64,000 bases of DNA from Bradyrhizobium sp. MOS003 (GCF_003020125.1 NZ_PYFW01000006.1:124001-188000); one strand, 5' to 3'; shown: positions 8,519 to 17,317, counted from the stretch's first letter. The notes: generated from the sequence alone by a model not told the origin. A program made the numbers and translations.

Positions 8519-10444
8519 ATGTTGATGACATCGCCAAAACAGACCGCTTCAGTCCGCATCGGCAACCGCCCCCTCGGTGACGGCGAGCCCTGCTACGTCA
8601 TTGCCGAGATCGGCAACAACCACAATGGCGACTTCGATCGCGCCATTGCGCTGGTCGATGCCGCGGTTGCCGCTGGGGCCGACTGCGCCAAATTCCAGAT
8701 GCGCAAGCTCGACGAGGTCTATCGCGCCTCGAGCCTGTCCGGGAAGGACGACGACCTCGCGGTGGAATACACGCTCGATCTGTTGCGCCGCTTCGAGCTT
8801 CCGACGGCGCAGCAGAAGAAGATCGTCGAGTACTGTGCAGCCAAGGGCATCCAGTATCTCTGCACGCCCTGGGACGCCACCAGCGTCGCCGTGCTCGAAG
8901 GTTTCGGCGTACAGGCCTACAAGGTTGCCTCGGCCGACCTCACCAACCTGCCGCTGCTCGCACGCCTCGCCGCCACCGGCAAGACGCTGATCGTCTCGAC
9001 CGGCATGAGCACGACGGACGAGATCAAGGCCGCGGCGAAATTCCTCGACGAGCGCGACGCGAGCTACGTGCTGCTGCATTGCCAGAGCACCTATCCAGCC
9101 GCACTCCACAACATCCATCTGCGTTTCATGGAAACGTTGCGCGAGATCCATCCGGTCGTCGGCTATTCGGGCCACGAGCGCGGCATTGCCGTCTCGACCG
9201 CCGCGGTGGCGCTCGGCGCCGTCGTGATCGAACGCCACATCACCCTCGACCGCGAGATGGAAGGTCCGGACCATGCTGCAAGCCTGGAGCCGGAGGAATT
9301 CAAGGCTCTCGTCTCGGGCATCCGCGAGGTGGAAGTGGCGCGCGGCGAGAAGCTGGCCGAGCGCGCGCTGAGCCAGGGCGAGCTGATCAACCGAGAAAAC
9401 CTCGCCAAGAGCCTGGTGGCAGCGCGCGACCTTTCGTCCGGCACGGTGATCTCCGAAGCCGACATCGCGGTGAAGAGCCCGGGACAGGGCCTGTCGCCGC
9501 TGAAGATGCCGGCGCTGCTCGGCCGCAAGCTGACACGGACGATGGCAGCCGACGACTATTTCTTCCAGAGCGACCTCGATGAAGGCGCAGCAAAAGCACG
9601 GCGCTACCGCTTCGACCGCCCATGGGGCGTGCCGGTGCGCTATCACGACGCCGAGCGCTTTCTGGAGATCTGCCAGCCCGACATCATCGAATTCCATCTC
9701 AGCTACAGCGACATGGAGCGCGATCCCGCGGCGTATCTGTCCGGCAGCTACGATCTCGGCTTCGTCGTGCATGCGCCGGAGCTGTTTGCCGGCTCCAAGC
9801 TGATGGACCTGGCAACGCCCGACGAGGCGCTGCGGCGCTATTCGCTGGAGCAGACCCAGGCGGTGATCGACATCACCCGCGGCCTAAAAAAGTACTTCCC
9901 CAAGACCAAGCGGCCGCCCATCGTCGCCAACATCGGCGGCTTCACCATGGACGAGCCGCTGCCGCCGGAGGCGAAGGCCGAGCGCTATCGCATCTTCGCA
10001 CAGAGCCTGACCGAGCTCGACATGGACGGCGTCGAGCTGACGCCGCAGACCATGGCACCGTTCCCCTGGCATTTCGGCGGCCAGCGCCACCAGAACATCT
10101 TCATCTTCCCGGACGAGTCCGCCGCGTTCTGCGCCAAGCATGATCTGCGCATGTGCGTCGACATCTCGCACACGAAACTCGCCGCCAATCATTTCGGCTT
10201 CAACTTCGCGCAAGGCCTCGCCCAGCTCGGTCCGCACACCGCGCATCTGCATTTTGGCGACGCCAAGGGGCTCGACGGCGAGGGTCTTCAGATCGGCGAA
10301 GGCGAGATCGACTTCGACGAGATCGGAAAGGTTCTGCGCAAGCACGCGCCGACGGCCTCGTTCATTCCCGAGATCTGGCAGGGCCACAAGAACATGGGCG
10401 AAGGCTTCTGGACCGCGCTCGAGCGTCTCGAGGGACACATCTGA
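8519..10444 (+). CDS. NeuB-family nonulosonate synthase fused to a C-terminal sugar-isomerase-like TIM barrel
   Basis: A 641-residue two-enzyme fusion. The N-terminal part is a complete NeuB: VIAEIGNNHNGDF, KFQMRK, CTPWDATS, KVASADLTN, VSTGMST, VGYSGHERG, IERHITLDREMEGPDHAASL, then a SAF (antifreeze-like) domain near residues 295-350 with LVAARDLSSGTVI. NeuB condenses phosphoenolpyruvate with an aldose to give a 2-keto-3-deoxy acid. From about residue 365 a second barrel follows, with VVHAPELF, VANIGGF, GVELTPQTM, CVDISHTKLAANHF, HLHFGDAKG and FIPEIWQGH, resembling xylose-isomerase-like sugar-phosphate isomerases/epimerases. Ordinary NeuB/LegI/PseI proteins are about 335-360 residues. The stop overlaps the next start (TGATG). 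Substrate unknown. Confidence 0.88.
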   Translation: MLMTSPKQTASVRIGNRPLGDGEPCYVIAEIGNNHNGDFDRAIALVDAAVAAGADCAKFQMRKLDEVYRASSLSGKDDDLAVEYTLDLLRRFELPTAQQKKIVEYCAAKGIQYLCTPWDATSVAVLEGFGVQAYKVASADLTNLPLLARLAATGKTLIVSTGMSTTDEIKAAAKFLDERDASYVLLHCQSTYPAALHNIHLRFMETLREIHPVVGYSGHERGIAVSTAAVALGAVVIERHITLDREMEGPDHAASLEPEEFKALVSGIREVEVARGEKLAERALSQGELINRENLAKSLVAARDLSSGTVISEADIAVKSPGQGLSPLKMPALLGRKLTRTMAADDYFFQSDLDEGAAKARRYRFDRPWGVPVRYHDAERFLEICQPDIIEFHLSYSDMERDPAAYLSGSYDLGFVVHAPELFAGSKLMDLATPDEALRRYSLEQTQAVIDITRGLKKYFPKTKRPPIVANIGGFTMDEPLPPEAKAERYRIFAQSLTELDMDGVELTPQTMAPFPWHFGGQRHQNIFIFPDESAAFCAKHDLRMCVDISHTKLAANHFGFNFAQGLAQLGPHTAHLHFGDAKGLDGEGLQIGEGEIDFDEIGKVLRKHAPTASFIPEIWQGHKNMGEGFWTALERLEGHI

Positions 10445-11133
10445 TGGCGCGCAAGACGCTGGCGGTGATCGCTGCACGCGGCGGCTCGAAGGGCATCCCG
10501 CACAAGAACCTTCTCGATCTCTGCGGCAAGCCGCTGATCGCCTGGACGGTCGAGCAGGCACGCGCGGCACGGGGCGTCGACGTGGTCGCCGTATCTTCCG
10601 ACAGCGACCAGATCCTCGCCGCGGCTGAAGCGGCCGGCGCGGTCGGGGTGCGGCGCCCCGACGACATTTCCGGCGACCTCGCCTCCTCCGAATCCGCCTG
10701 GCTGAACGCCCTCGATGCGATCGACGCGCGGATGGGGCGGTTCGAGCGGATCGTCGCGCTCCAGGCGACGTCGCCGATCCGCGAACCCGGCGACATCGAG
10801 AACGCGCTTGCGACCTTCGATCGCGACCATCTCGACAGCCTGCTCTCGGTCTGCGAGGTCGAGGATTACTTCAACTGGCGGATCGGCGCGAACGGACCAG
10901 AGCCGATCAACTACGACTATCGCAACCGCCGCATGCGGCAGCAGATCGAGAAGCGCTATCTGGAGAATGGCTCGTTCTACGTCCTGATCCCGTCCCTCCT
11001 GCGCGAGCAGAGCAATCGTCTCGGCGGCAAGATCGGCTTCCACGTGATGGAACGTCACAAGATGTTCCAGATCGACCGCCCCGAGGACGTCAAGCTTTGT
11101 GCCGCCATCATGCGCAGTTATGGCTATGCCTGA
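10444..11133 (+). CDS. neuA: CMP-nonulosonate cytidylyltransferase (NeuA family), cassette I
   Basis: A 229-residue cytidylyltransferase. The N-terminal AVIAARGGSKGIPHKN is the CTP-binding loop, followed by SSDSDQILA, ALQATSPIREPGDIENA and the C-terminal FQIDRPEDVKL with the metal-binding Asp. It activates a 2-keto-3-deoxy acid as the CMP-sugar. The start overlaps the stop of the NeuB fusion by one base, so translation is coupled and this enzyme most likely activates the product of that synthase. It is only distantly similar to the second NeuA-like protein at 29864, which argues for different substrates. Confidence 0.9.
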   Translation: MARKTLAVIAARGGSKGIPHKNLLDLCGKPLIAWTVEQARAARGVDVVAVSSDSDQILAAAEAAGAVGVRRPDDISGDLASSESAWLNALDAIDARMGRFERIVALQATSPIREPGDIENALATFDRDHLDSLLSVCEVEDYFNWRIGANGPEPINYDYRNRRMRQQIEKRYLENGSFYVLIPSLLREQSNRLGGKIGFHVMERHKMFQIDRPEDVKLCAAIMRSYGYA

Positions 11134-11890
11134 TCTCAGCGCCTTCTCGCTCCAGGACAAGATCGCGCTGGTGACCGGCGCTTCGCGCGGCATTGGCGCG
11201 GCCATCGCGACCGGCCTCCAGGATGCGGGAGCTACGGTGTTCGGCCTCAGCCGTTCCGGGACCGCGCCGCAGGGCGTGACTGCGATTCCCTGCGACCTCT
11301 CCGACGACAAGGCGATTGAAAACGCGTTCCGCATGATCGCGGCGCATGGCGGCCGTATCGACGCGCTGGTCAACGCCGCCGGCATCAGCATTCCCCCACA
11401 GAGCACCGAGAGCGAGCTCGCGCGCTTCCGCGCCACGCTCGCGACCGACCTCACCGGCGTCTACGCCACCATCGTCGCCGCCTATCCGCTCTTGAAGAAG
11501 GCGGGCTCGGCTGCGGTCGTCAACGTCACCAGCATCAATTCGATCCGCGGCTTTCCCGGCAATCCGGGCTACGTGGCGGCGAAGGCGGGTCTTGCCGGGC
11601 TGACGCGCGCGCTCGCCGCCGACTACGCGGCCGACGGCATCCGCGTCAACGCGCTTGCACCGGGTTATGTGGCGACCGAGATGACCGCAAAGAGTTTTGC
11701 CGATCCGGTCATGCACGAAGAGAGACGCCGACACACCATGCTCGGCCGCTGGGGACAGCCCGCCGACATGGTGGGAGCCGCCGTTTTTCTGGCGTCGGAA
11801 GCCTCTGCCTATGTGACCGGTCAGGAGCTCTTCGTCGACGGCGGCTGGATCGCCAAGGGCCTCGCCATCAGTTCGGATAGCAAATCGTGA
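11126..11890 (+). CDS. SDR-family oxidoreductase, cassette I (first of three)
   Basis: A 254-residue classical short-chain dehydrogenase: cofactor motif TGASRGIG, NAAG in strand 4, catalytic Ser in NVTSIN and Tyr-Lys in YVAAK, and the substrate-loop PGYVATEMT. An alternative ATG six bases earlier (11120) would add two residues; neither has a clear ribosome-binding site, and both overlap the end of neuA, so expression is probably by translational coupling. It presumably oxidises or reduces a sugar intermediate (or a nucleotide-linked one) in cassette I. It is a general SDR, not the PtmA-like type seen at 13507 and 30579. Confidence 0.8.
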   Translation: MPDLSAFSLQDKIALVTGASRGIGAAIATGLQDAGATVFGLSRSGTAPQGVTAIPCDLSDDKAIENAFRMIAAHGGRIDALVNAAGISIPPQSTESELARFRATLATDLTGVYATIVAAYPLLKKAGSAAVVNVTSINSIRGFPGNPGYVAAKAGLAGLTRALAADYAADGIRVNALAPGYVATEMTAKSFADPVMHEERRRHTMLGRWGQPADMVGAAVFLASEASAYVTGQELFVDGGWIAKGLAISSDSKS

Positions 11891-12735
11891 CCACAACGCT
11901 CGAACGCATCGGCTTTATGCAGGGACGGCTGTCGGCGCCGGTTGACGGCAAGATCCAGGCCTTCCCCTGGGACGAGTGGCGGCACGAATTTCCACGCGCG
12001 AAAGAGCTCGGCCTGACGCGGATGGAATGGACCATCGACCAGGAACGGCTGCGCGAGAACCCGCTGACGACCGAGCCGGGGCAGCAGGAGATTCTGGCGC
12101 TGTCGCAAGAGAACGGCGTGCGCATTCCGAGCCTGACCGGCGACTGCTTCATGCAGGCGCCGTTCTGGAAGGTCGACGCCGTCGTGCGCGACGCCCTTGT
12201 CTCCGACCTAGATCTCCTGATCGCCGCCTGCAGCCGCGTCGGCATCGAGTTCGTCGTGATCCCGCTTGTCGACAACGGCAAGATCGAGCGCGAGAGCGAG
12301 AGCGATACGTTGAAGCGCGTGCTGCTCGCACGCTCCGGGCAGCTGACAAGAAGAAACGTCAAGATCGTGTTCGAATCCGATCTGCCGCCGCGCGATCTCG
12401 CCCGGTTCATGGAGGCGTTTCCGGCCGAAATTTTCGGCGTCAACTACGACAGCGGCAACAGCGCCTCGCTCGGCTATGATGGCGACGAGGAGATTGCCGC
12501 CTACGCGCCGCGCATTCTCAACGTGCACGTGAAGGACCGTATTCGCGGCGGCACCACCGTGCCGCTCGGTACCGGCAACGCGGACCTCGCCAAGACGATC
12601 CGGCTGATCGAGCGCGCCGGCTACAAGGGCCAATACATCCTGCAAACCGCACGCGCGGCCGACGGCGACCATGCCGGCGCGCTGGCGAAATATCGCGACA
12701 TGACGGTTCGCTGGATCGAGGACGCCGCGCGATGA
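11887..12735 (+). CDS. Sugar phosphate isomerase/epimerase-like TIM barrel protein
   Basis: A 282-residue AP-endonuclease-2-fold protein. It begins (GTG start) with IGFMQGRLSAP, a typical entry for the family, and carries metal-site candidates: Glu in MEWTID, Glu in VFESDLPP, Asp in VNYDSGNSAS, His in LNVHVKDR and a final strand after YILQTARA. Such proteins isomerise or epimerise sugars or their derivatives. GTGA overlap on the left and ATGA overlap on the right place it in the middle of a tightly coupled operon. Together with the second barrel of the NeuB fusion it gives cassette I two enzymes of this kind, which is unusual for a nonulosonate pathway. Confidence 0.78.
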   Translation: MTTTLERIGFMQGRLSAPVDGKIQAFPWDEWRHEFPRAKELGLTRMEWTIDQERLRENPLTTEPGQQEILALSQENGVRIPSLTGDCFMQAPFWKVDAVVRDALVSDLDLLIAACSRVGIEFVVIPLVDNGKIERESESDTLKRVLLARSGQLTRRNVKIVFESDLPPRDLARFMEAFPAEIFGVNYDSGNSASLGYDGDEEIAAYAPRILNVHVKDRIRGGTTVPLGTGNADLAKTIRLIERAGYKGQYILQTARAADGDHAGALAKYRDMTVRWIEDAAR

Positions 12736-13493
12736 AGCTCGAGCTGAACGATCGTATCGCTCTCGTCACCGGCGCCAGCCGCGGGATCGGGCTCGCGATC
12801 GCGACGACGCTCGCCGCAGAAGGCGCCAGGGTCGCGCTCGCGGCGCGTGGTGCCGAGGCACTCGACGCGGCGCGCACGATCGTCGGGGGCATCTCGTCCG
12901 TCCACGTCGCCGACGTCACTGACCCCGCCGCTGCGAAGGCATTGGTCGGGGGCGTCGAGAAGCAATGGGGCCGGCTCGACATCCTCGTCTGCAATGTCGG
13001 CAGCGGCGCCTCCGTGCCGCCGGGCAAGGAAACCGCGGCCGAGTGGTCGCGGGTGATGGACCTCAATCTGTTCGCTGCGACCAACATGATCGAGGCTGCC
13101 CGGCCGCTGATGGCGCGCGGCAGCGGCGACCGGGCCATCGTCTGCATCTCCTCGATCGCAGGCATGGCGGCGCTTGGCGCGCCCGTCACTTACCATGCGG
13201 CGAAGGCCGCGCTGAATGCGACCGTGCGCGGCCTGGCGCGGCCCCTGGCGCTCGAAGGCATTCGCGTCAATGCCGTTGCGCCGGGCAACATCCTGTCGGC
13301 GGACGGCACCTGGGCGCGCAAGCTTGCGGAAAACAGTGCCGCGGTCGAAGAAATGCTCGTACGCGACGTTGCGCTGCGCCGCCTGGGCAAGCCGGAAGAG
13401 ATCGCCGACCTCGTCGCCTTTCTCGTTTCACCCCGCGCATCATTCGTCACCGGCAGCGTGATGGTCGCGGACGGCGGCCAGCTCAGAAGCTGA
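12732..13493 (+). CDS. SDR-family oxidoreductase, cassette I (second of three)
   Basis: A 253-residue classical SDR with TGASRGIG, CNVGSG in place of the usual NNAG, catalytic Ser in CISSIAG and Tyr-Lys in YHAAK. The C-terminal GSVMVADGGQ is typical. The start overlaps the previous stop as ATGA. It shares only fold-level similarity with its two SDR neighbours, so the three probably catalyse different steps. Substrate unknown. Confidence 0.8.
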   Translation: MKLELNDRIALVTGASRGIGLAIATTLAAEGARVALAARGAEALDAARTIVGGISSVHVADVTDPAAAKALVGGVEKQWGRLDILVCNVGSGASVPPGKETAAEWSRVMDLNLFAATNMIEAARPLMARGSGDRAIVCISSIAGMAALGAPVTYHAAKAALNATVRGLARPLALEGIRVNAVAPGNILSADGTWARKLAENSAAVEEMLVRDVALRRLGKPEEIADLVAFLVSPRASFVTGSVMVADGGQLRS

Positions 13494-13506
13494 ACAGGAG
13501 CTTTCG

Positions 13507-14346
13507 ATGGGACCCCCCTCCTCCCGCTACGACCTGACCGGCCGGACCGCGCTCGTGACCGGCGCCGGCGGCCTGCTGGGCAAGCAGCACGTCGCAGCAC
13601 TCACTGAATCCGGCGCGCGCGTGGTCGTCACCGATCTCGGCCTGGCCCAGGCAGAGGCCGCCGTCGCTGCGTTGAAACAGGCATCGCCTTTAGCCGATCT
13701 GATCGCGCTTGAGATCAACGTCACCTCGCTCGACTCGGTGCGGGCCGCCAATGAACAGCTTGCAGATCGCAACATCATCGTCGACATCCTCGTCAACAAC
13801 GCCGCGATCGATCCGAAGGTGACGTCCGCGCCCGGCCTGATGCACTCCTCGCGCTTCGAAGCGTTTCCGGTGCCGCAATGGCAGACCGAGATCGCCGTTG
13901 GCCTGACCGGCGCGATGTTGTGTGCGCAGGTGTTCGGAGGCGAGATGGCGAAACGCGGTCGCGGCGTGATCCTCAACATCGCCTCGGATCTCGGCGTGAT
14001 CGCGCCGGACCAGCGGCTCTACCGCCAGCCGCAGGTGACGCGCGAAGAAGAACAGCCGGTGAAGCCCGTGACCTATTCGGTGATCAAGCATGGCTTGATC
14101 GGGCTGACGAAATATCTGGCGACCTACTGGGCCGATCACGGCGTGCGCGTCAACGCGATCTCGCCGGGGGGAGTCTTCAACAACCAGGACCCCGCCTTCG
14201 TTGAACGACTGACGCGCCTCATACCCATGGGCCGCATGGCCGATGTCGACGAATACCGCGCGGCAGTGCAGTTCCTCTGCTCGGACGCATCGAGCTACAT
14301 GACCGGGCAGAATCTCGTCATGGATGGCGGGCGGAGCGTCTGGTAG
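13507..14346 (+). CDS. PtmA-like SDR oxidoreductase, cassette I (third of three)
   Basis: A 279-residue SDR with cofactor motif TGAGGLLG, NNAAIDPK, catalytic Tyr-Lys in YSVIK and a long insertion IAPDQRLYRQPQ after the catalytic strand. The same insertion (MAPDQRIYEG) and the block KYLATYWADHGVRVNAISPGG recur in the SDR at 30579 of cassette II, so the two are paralogues, both resembling PtmA of Campylobacter flagellin glycosylation as I recall it. A good AGGAG (13496-13500) precedes the ATG. It closes the cassette I operon; 75 bases later a gene on the opposite strand ends. I see no clear terminator there. Confidence 0.78.
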   Translation: MGPPSSRYDLTGRTALVTGAGGLLGKQHVAALTESGARVVVTDLGLAQAEAAVAALKQASPLADLIALEINVTSLDSVRAANEQLADRNIIVDILVNNAAIDPKVTSAPGLMHSSRFEAFPVPQWQTEIAVGLTGAMLCAQVFGGEMAKRGRGVILNIASDLGVIAPDQRLYRQPQVTREEEQPVKPVTYSVIKHGLIGLTKYLATYWADHGVRVNAISPGGVFNNQDPAFVERLTRLIPMGRMADVDEYRAAVQFLCSDASSYMTGQNLVMDGGRSVW

Positions 14347-14421
14347 CGCACGCAGAACCGGCACGAGGACGGCAAGACCGCGCTCGCGCCCCTTCAGCCG
14401 CAGTCCCAAAGCATCACCGCC

Positions 14422-15612
14422 TCAGCCGCTGCCGGGTTGCGCCTCGCTCTTGCCTTCTAGCAATTTTCCAAGTCCTTCGCTGGCCACGAAGGCAAGCCCC
14501 GCCAGCCCGGGTATGATGAGCCGCGTCTCGGTGAAATCCGCTATGAAAAAGACGAGCCCCACATGGACCAAGCAAGCCGAACCGACGACGGCAATCGTCC
14601 GGGTCAAGACAAACGTCCTCACGATCGCGATCACGAGCACAGGACTGGCGATCGCCACCACGAGCTTCATGGCTAGAAGATTGCCGACCAGCTTGCTGAA
14701 GTCGCCATTGGTGACCAGGAATGACCTGTAGTCCGTTCCAGGATGCATCCAGATCAGCGTCTTCGGCACGGCCAACGAGATGCCGATCAGCAGCCCGAAC
14801 ACGACCCATTCCTTCAGGGTCGGCCATCGCCGCTCAAAAGCAGCAAGTCCCAGAAGCGAAAACGCCGAAGCGAATACGACGTCGGTCCGCCCGAAGCTGA
14901 TGATCAGTCCAGAAATGATCGCGGCGGGGTATCGCTGCGACGTCAGCAGAAAAAGCTGCCAGAACAACCCGCCCGCGATGAAGACGGGCCCCATGCGTCC
15001 CGGATAGATCGCGATCTGCGTATAGAATGCAAAGCACAGCAGGCAGAGCCACGTCGCAGTCGGCGAAAGAAGCAGCGTCGCCAGCGCAAATACTGCGAGA
15101 AACGACAAGGAATCGAACAAATAGTTGGCAACGATATGGGTGTAGAAGGTCGAGCCCCCGTGGGTACGATCGTCACCGAGTATCTGGACGTAGACCTCGG
15201 TAATCTTGGCCAGCAACGGCCGCATCACGCCTTCGACAGCGTCCATATGAGCAAATGCGCGCTCGTGATCGAGGCTCAATTGCAGTTGGTCACGAAGCAG
15301 ATTGGCTTCATGCGCAGTGATGGACAGCGCGAGGCAGCAACTCACGAGCAATCCCAGCATGACCGGATTGAAGAAGCTGCTTCTTACCTTGAACAGGAGC
15401 CGCAGCGGAACGAGCGCGACGGTCACGAGGAAGGCTATTCCGACATACCGCAGCAGGCCCGGGAGAAACCTGTCGGATATATTCACCCACCACCAGGTGA
15501 TAACCAGAATGTTCGAGATGACCCAGAAACCCAGCACCAGGCCCAGGGATGGCGTCTTCATGCGATCGTCAAACTTCAGCAGGCGGGCAAGCCGGCCGGA
15601 CCATGACAGCAT
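14422..15612 (-). CDS. Polytopic membrane protein of unknown function
   Basis: About 396 residues with roughly nine to eleven hydrophobic spans (for example LGLVLGFWVISNILVITWW and LVVAIASPVLVIAIV) and a single larger loop around TEVYVQILGDDRTHGGS. A conserved-looking FYTQIAIYPGRMGPV lies between spans. The ATG at 15612 has GGAG nine bases upstream; an in-frame TTG at 15630 with AAGGAA is an alternative start. It could be a polymerase, ligase or GT-C type glycosyltransferase, because it sits among such genes, but no catalytic motif is recognisable. It follows the two unknown proteins at 15644 and 16577 on the same strand and is probably in their operon. Confidence 0.6.
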   Translation of the reverse strand: MLSWSGRLARLLKFDDRMKTPSLGLVLGFWVISNILVITWWWVNISDRFLPGLLRYVGIAFLVTVALVPLRLLFKVRSSFFNPVMLGLLVSCCLALSITAHEANLLRDQLQLSLDHERAFAHMDAVEGVMRPLLAKITEVYVQILGDDRTHGGSTFYTHIVANYLFDSLSFLAVFALATLLLSPTATWLCLLCFAFYTQIAIYPGRMGPVFIAGGLFWQLFLLTSQRYPAAIISGLIISFGRTDVVFASAFSLLGLAAFERRWPTLKEWVVFGLLIGISLAVPKTLIWMHPGTDYRSFLVTNGDFSKLVGNLLAMKLVVAIASPVLVIAIVRTFVLTRTIAVVGSACLVHVGLVFFIADFTETRLIIPGLAGLAFVASEGLGKLLEGKSEAQPGSG

Positions 15613-15643
15613 TGCCCCGTGCTCCGACAATCTATTTCCTTGA

Positions 15644-16567
15644 TCAATGCTGCAAAATGCCGGCGAGGTTCATGTGCGCAGGCCGCGAGTGCTCGATACC
15701 CAGCAACGTCCGCCGATTGTCGTTCGTGCGCTGCAAGTGCAGGCTCGCGAGCGTCATTCCGGTGCAAGTGGTAACCGTGGTCCCGCGACCGCCAAACGGT
15801 TTGAGAAAGTCGAACACGCGACTGCCGAACATGTCGACGACCGATACCTCTCGCGCACCGAGCGGCGGAATCTCGCCGAAATCGCCCTCGATCTGCTCGC
15901 CGTCCTCGCGGATCAGCTTCGACGTAGGCCGCGCCGCATGAGCATATTCGGGATCGGAGGAGTGATTGATCAGCATCACGCTGCTGACGATGTCGCTGGT
16001 CGCAATGATCTTCGGATTGATCCCAGTGAATCCGACATGCGCCTTGAGCCTGCCCTCGTTCAAGGGCCGGGCAAACGCGCCGGTGCGGTAGATCGCGACG
16101 TTATCCTGATCGACATAGGTCATCGAATAGCTGGCAGGCGAGGAACGGAAGCCGTCCATGCGTCCGCGCGACATTACGGCGATGACCAAGTAATCGTGCC
16201 GTGGCAGCTTGAGTGAAGCGAAAAGGCGCGACAGCTCGATCTCGACGGAGGCGCCCGGCGCGTAGTCTTCCGGAAACTCGTAGGTCGCCCGGTACTCGCC
16301 GTCGCGCGACAGGATGTGCAGTTTGAACCTGAGCTTCTTGCTGAAGCCCGAGGCGACCAGGCTGGCGAGTTCGGGAACGAGATCCTTGACCGTTTCGCGA
16401 AAATTCTTGCGCAGGCTGCCTGCGACAAGGCTGCGGAGATACCTGACGTCGACCGGACGATACCAGGCAGGAATCGAAAAGCCCATGCGCGACTCTACGC
16501 CCGCGAATGTCGGGAACATGAATCTGGGCTCGTGAGGCTTCCAGGGGCTGGACGAGAAACGTGTCAC
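15644..16567 (-). CDS. Unknown protein, related to the protein encoded at 16577 (member 1)
   Basis: A 307-residue soluble protein without signal peptide or membrane span. It has many alternating hydrophobic residues suggestive of beta structure. The C-terminal half (SVMLINHSSDPE, then LIREDGEQIEG, GEIPPLGAREVSVVDMFG) aligns with the neighbouring protein (VVLVNSCMAPEG, LMALDGTAL, EIPEIAPMGAIRISTLDLF), so the two are divergent paralogues. The start is a GTG at 16567, ten bases after the upstream stop, with AGAGG before it. An ATG at 16519 is the alternative. I do not recognise the family; location suggests an assembly or regulatory role in polysaccharide synthesis. Confidence 0.6.
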   Translation of the reverse strand: MTRFSSSPWKPHEPRFMFPTFAGVESRMGFSIPAWYRPVDVRYLRSLVAGSLRKNFRETVKDLVPELASLVASGFSKKLRFKLHILSRDGEYRATYEFPEDYAPGASVEIELSRLFASLKLPRHDYLVIAVMSRGRMDGFRSSPASYSMTYVDQDNVAIYRTGAFARPLNEGRLKAHVGFTGINPKIIATSDIVSSVMLINHSSDPEYAHAARPTSKLIREDGEQIEGDFGEIPPLGAREVSVVDMFGSRVFDFLKPFGGRGTTVTTCTGMTLASLHLQRTNDNRRTLLGIEHSRPAHMNLAGILQH

Positions 16568-16576
16568 GGACGGCCT

Positions 16577-17317
16577 CTAAAAGTGATGCAAGCTGAACTT
16601 GCCGTTGGCAAATTCGTAATAACTGAACGGACTGGCGATGTTGGTGCCCTTGAATTCCAGGGCGAAACCTTCGGCCGCGCCGACCAGCCGTTCAGCCTCG
16701 GGGAAAAGGTCCAGCGTGCTGATGCGGATGGCGCCCATCGGCGCGATCTCCGGTATCTCACGCTGGCCTAATGCCGTGCCGTCGAGGGCCATGAGCCGCG
16801 CCGTCCCGACCGAGACGCCTTCGGGCGCCATGCAGGAGTTCACCAGCACGACGCCGGACTCCTTCAGGAATCGCGTGAGATAGGATTGCATCCAGGCGGA
16901 GGTCGGGAACGGCGCTGCCGCGACCGGTTCACGCTCGTGCGACAACGTTATCGCACCGTGCTGCGAGAAATATTGTGCGTAATAGCCGGTCGTCACCTTC
17001 CGTCCGGGACGAAGCTTGGTCTCGTGCTTCGGGACCATCGCCATCGCGACCGTTCCCGAAACGCGCGGACACAGCCCCGACGTCTGCAATTGCAATTGTC
17101 CGTTGACGCCGAGTTCCCTGTGGAAATATCCAGCCGGCTTGCCCGCTCCATCGAAGAGCCAGACATGAGCATCCACCTCTGGATGATCCTTCATGAAAAC
17201 CGAGAAGTAGTTGAACGCGCAGACTTCCGTCGTGACGGTCTCGTCGTTGCGCAGGTAGAGCACGGCGGGCGGATAGCCCCTTGCGACCGCCTCGCCAATC
17301 AGCAATTCACCGGGCAT
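16577..17317 (-). CDS. Unknown protein, related to the protein encoded at 15644 (member 2)
   Basis: About 246 residues from the ATG at 17317 (MPGELLIGEAVARGY). The frame stays open up to 17734, but the extra 139 residues are arginine-rich, low in hydrophobic pattern and overlap the upstream element, so I treat them as non-coding; no strong ribosome-binding site marks the ATG. The protein has beta-rich segments such as AVLYLRNDETVTTEV and VDAHVWLFDGAGK, then the block shared with its downstream neighbour. It is the first gene of a three-gene minus-strand unit (17317 to 14422). Function unknown. Confidence 0.55.
   Translation of the reverse strand: MPGELLIGEAVARGYPPAVLYLRNDETVTTEVCAFNYFSVFMKDHPEVDAHVWLFDGAGKPAGYFHRELGVNGQLQLQTSGLCPRVSGTVAMAMVPKHETKLRPGRKVTTGYYAQYFSQHGAITLSHEREPVAAAPFPTSAWMQSYLTRFLKESGVVLVNSCMAPEGVSVGTARLMALDGTALGQREIPEIAPMGAIRISTLDLFPEAERLVGAAEGFALEFKGTNIASPFSYYEFANGKFSLHHF

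Noticed and set aside
7127..14346. Assignment of cassette I to bradyrhizose (a bicyclic C10 sugar of some Bradyrhizobium O-antigens)
   Set aside because: A C7 aldose plus phosphoenolpyruvate would give ten carbons, which is tempting, but no carbocycle-forming enzyme is visible and I know of no established genes for that sugar, so the link is not supported.
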